This document shows positions 62,469 to 64,000 of a stretch of 64,000 nucleotides of DNA, in pieces. The notes beneath the pieces were generated by a model. The model was not told the DNA's origin, did not search any database, and saw only the letters and a program-made list of their open reading frames with translations. Both the position numbers and the translations under genes were made by a program. The stretch is taken from positions 62,001 through 126,000 of the forward strand of contig NZ_JACHJP010000008.1 in assembly GCF_014203715.1 (NCBI RefSeq), read 5' to 3'. How positions within the stretch are numbered: the first letter of the stretch is position 1; each line of letters opens with the position of its first letter. The DNA is from Streptosporangium saharense (GTDB lineage Bacteria > Actinomycetota > Actinomycetes > Streptosporangiales > Streptosporangiaceae).

Positions 62469-63278
62469 TCAGAAGTGGTCGAATCCGGCCACTTGTCCAA
62501 TTACGAACACGTGTCGGCTGGCCGCGCAGACGGTTTCCAACACGTGGATGGGAACGTCGGCGGTGCTGACGCTGATCCGGAGCACCTGCACGACCCATTC
62601 GCCAGGTATCTCCAGCAGGTCGGCTTCGTACGGCGTTGGCGGCCGGGAGGTCAGCGTCTCGGTGGCGTGGCTGAAGCGGTGGCCGAGGTCCTCGATCGCC
62701 GCTTGGAGTGTGGGCAGTACGAATTCCTGTTTGTCCAGTCTGGTGTCCTGGGCGACGTCGAGGCGGAAGTAGCTGGTGGAGATCCGTACCGGCACGTCGT
62801 TGGCCCAGAACATCTTGCGCCGGGCTATCACACTGTCGCCCGGTTCGACCCGCAGGGCGACGGCTACGTGCTCACTGGCTGGTTCGGGGCCGATGAAGAG
62901 CATCTTGCGCTCTGGCCTGAGTCCTTGGCTGGCGGCTTCGGTGAGGTAGAGGGATTTCGAGCCGCGTACTGACGGTGGTGTGGGGATCGCCCGCTCCACG
63001 ATGACGCGTGGTCGTGGCTCGATGGGTCCTGTCGGGGCCTGGTGGGGTGGGGCTCCGGCCTTCTTCATCTGGCTTACTCTTCCTGGGGTCACCCCCAGAT
63101 GGCGGGCGATGTCGTCCTGTTTCATGCCGGACTCCTGAGCCTCGATGATCGCGGCGCGGCGGATTCGGGAGAGTTCTACGGATTGGCCTTGCAGCGTTGC
63201 CATAGCGGCGGATGCGGCGCGCGCACGGTCAAGTGGGTCGGAAATGGCTGCGATGTCATGCAGCGTCCTGGCATCCAA
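62469..63278 (-). CDS. Regulator with HTH and UTRA ligand domain
   Basis: 269 residues. An N-terminal helical segment with MKQDDIARHLGVTPGRVSQMKKAG forms a sigma-4/XRE-like helix-turn-helix; the C-terminal half is a UTRA domain (VEPGDSVIARRKMFWANDVPVRISTSYF, PPTPYEADLLEIP, RISVSTADVPIHVLET). UTRA is usually joined to a GntR winged helix, so this N-terminus is unusual. Similar UTRA regulators (KorSA-like) repress transfer genes of actinomycete integrative elements. Divergent from the gene at 63591. Confidence 0.75.
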   Translation of the reverse strand: MDARTLHDIAAISDPLDRARAASAAMATLQGQSVELSRIRRAAIIEAQESGMKQDDIARHLGVTPGRVSQMKKAGAPPHQAPTGPIEPRPRVIVERAIPTPPSVRGSKSLYLTEAASQGLRPERKMLFIGPEPASEHVAVALRVEPGDSVIARRKMFWANDVPVRISTSYFRLDVAQDTRLDKQEFVLPTLQAAIEDLGHRFSHATETLTSRPPTPYEADLLEIPGEWVVQVLRISVSTADVPIHVLETVCAASRHVFVIGQVAGFDHF

Positions 63279-63311
63279 GGTATCGGTCCTTCACATCGCG
63301 TCCACTCGAAA

Positions 63312-63391
63312 TTTAGCCCCCCTATTGCGTCGCTGTCGACGGCAGGCTATCGTCCGAGCACATGGACTTTAGCCCCCATAAACAAGGGGGC
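63312..63391. promoter_or_regulatory. Paired TTTAGCCCCC operator-like sites
   Basis: TTTAGCCCCC occurs at 63312-63321 and 63368-63377; the second is followed by the inverse GGGGGC at 63386-63391. They lie in the region between the divergent UTRA regulator and the Cys-rich gene, suggesting autoregulatory operators. Confidence 0.45.
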
Positions 63392-63590
63392 ATTAAGACC
63401 ATAACGGACAAATGCGAGTGGATTGGTGGCGGTCACGTCGTCCAGTCTGTCGCACTCGCGAGTGATACGCCGCGCGGCCGAGGACTTGGCGGTCACCGGC
63501 CGCGCGGTCACAGCTTCGTTACGAGATCGGCCCCGGAATCGCGGTGAGGCAACACCGGCCGGGGCCTTGATCAGGAAGGTAACTCCTGAC

Positions 63591-64000
63591 GTGAGCAACA
63601 GTAGTGCTCCGGGCTCCAGCTCGGACACGCCGACCAGGGACGGCTGCGGCTGCTTCGCCGGTGCCGTACCGCTGCCCATGGGGTGTGCCCGCTGCGGGCA
63701 TTCGCCGTACGCCCACGGCTGTTCGCAGCAGGACGGGCACGAGTACGTGCAGCCGTCCGGCGTGCTCATGCAGGCCCGTCTCCAGGCTCGTTGTGAGTAC
63801 GGCCCGCAGATCTTGCCCGCTCCTCGGCCTCCGGTGGAGGTCGCGCCGGGCGAGGTGATTCCGCTGGTGCCCGCCCAGCGGCGTCCCGTTCCTGAGCCGG
63901 GGGCGCCCGCAGCGGTCCCGGCCGTGAATGCCGTACTGGATGGCCAGCCCGGTCTCGTGGAAGCCGTTTCCGAGCCGGATCTCATGCCGGTTCCTGTCGA
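63591..64000 (+). CDS. Cys-rich hypothetical protein, 3' end outside the window
   Basis: Frame open from GTG at 63591 to the window end, 136 residues visible. The N-terminal part has a Cys/His cluster, GCGCFAG and MGCARCGHSPYAHGC, likely to bind zinc; the rest is Pro/Val-rich and low in complexity (PVEVAPGEVIPLVPAQ). I do not recognise a family. Its position beside a UTRA regulator fits an accessory gene of an integrative or plasmid-like element. Confidence 0.6.
   Translation, partial: MSNSSAPGSSSDTPTRDGCGCFAGAVPLPMGCARCGHSPYAHGCSQQDGHEYVQPSGVLMQARLQARCEYGPQILPAPRPPVEVAPGEVIPLVPAQRRPVPEPGAPAAVPAVNAVLDGQPGLVEAVSEPDLMPVPV

Overview
The window is high-GC, densely packed DNA with GTGA/ATGA-coupled operons, GTG starts, SARP-like NB-ARC/TPR, XRE-DUF5753 and EACC1 families. 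That points to a filamentous actinomycete, probably of the Streptosporangiaceae type (inferred from gene content only). No tRNA or rRNA gene and no complete insertion sequence was recognised.

Layout. 0-12 kb: the end of cydB, a GT-B-like protein with a PfkB kinase, an NB-ARC/TPR protein, a decayed stretch (MFS, ECF sigma factor and beta-propeller remnants), a LysR/DJ-1 divergent pair, and an EACC1 + caspase-WD40 conflict module. 12-15.2 kb: a metal-chelate (FecCD-type) ABC importer. 15.2-28.4 kb: a divergent catabolic locus. Leftward it carries an Asp/Glu-racemase-superfamily enzyme, a deacetylase/imidase-like hydrolase, a GntR regulator, an AllG-like DUF1116 protein, an amidase, DUF2237 and MFS proteins. 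Rightward it carries an NCS2 permease, a Rieske oxygenase with 3Fe-4S ferredoxin and reductase, an unknown protein and an enoyl-CoA hydratase. Uptake, ring or N-substituent oxidation and stepwise amide/imide hydrolysis of an N-containing substrate is the likely theme.

28.4-36.4 kb: a type I-E CRISPR effector operon without cas1/cas2. The Cas3 C-terminal domain is detached from the helicase and fused to Cas8e. A small membrane protein is translationally coupled upstream of cas3, and one solitary I-E repeat lies ahead of the operon. 36.3-37.1 kb is AT-rich and structured.

37.1-50.4 kb: a 13-gene leftward biosynthetic operon. It holds two NAD-dependent sugar epimerase/decarboxylases, a class I lysyl-tRNA synthetase paralogue, a FemX/BioF2-like GNAT protein, a SnoaL-like protein, two PaaK/CapK-type adenylating enzymes, a BesD-like Fe(II)/2OG amino-acid halogenase (HxG iron motif), a DPM-type glycosyltransferase, an ATP-grasp ligase and a flippase. 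A lysine-derived, chlorinated, possibly tRNA-dependently assembled glycoconjugate is the most interesting reading, and I consider it the best candidate for an undescribed system.

51-62 kb: a methyltransferase, an XRE-DUF5753/DUF6879 pair and a complete FxLD-type lanthipeptide cluster (46-residue precursor, methyltransferase, LanB, LanC, SpaB_C protein). It is bracketed by two related orphan CRISPR loci, one with one repeat and one with three, which share leader-like flanks and a repeat unlike the I-E repeat. 62.4-64 kb: a UTRA-domain regulator divergent from a truncated Cys-rich protein, possibly the edge of an integrative element.
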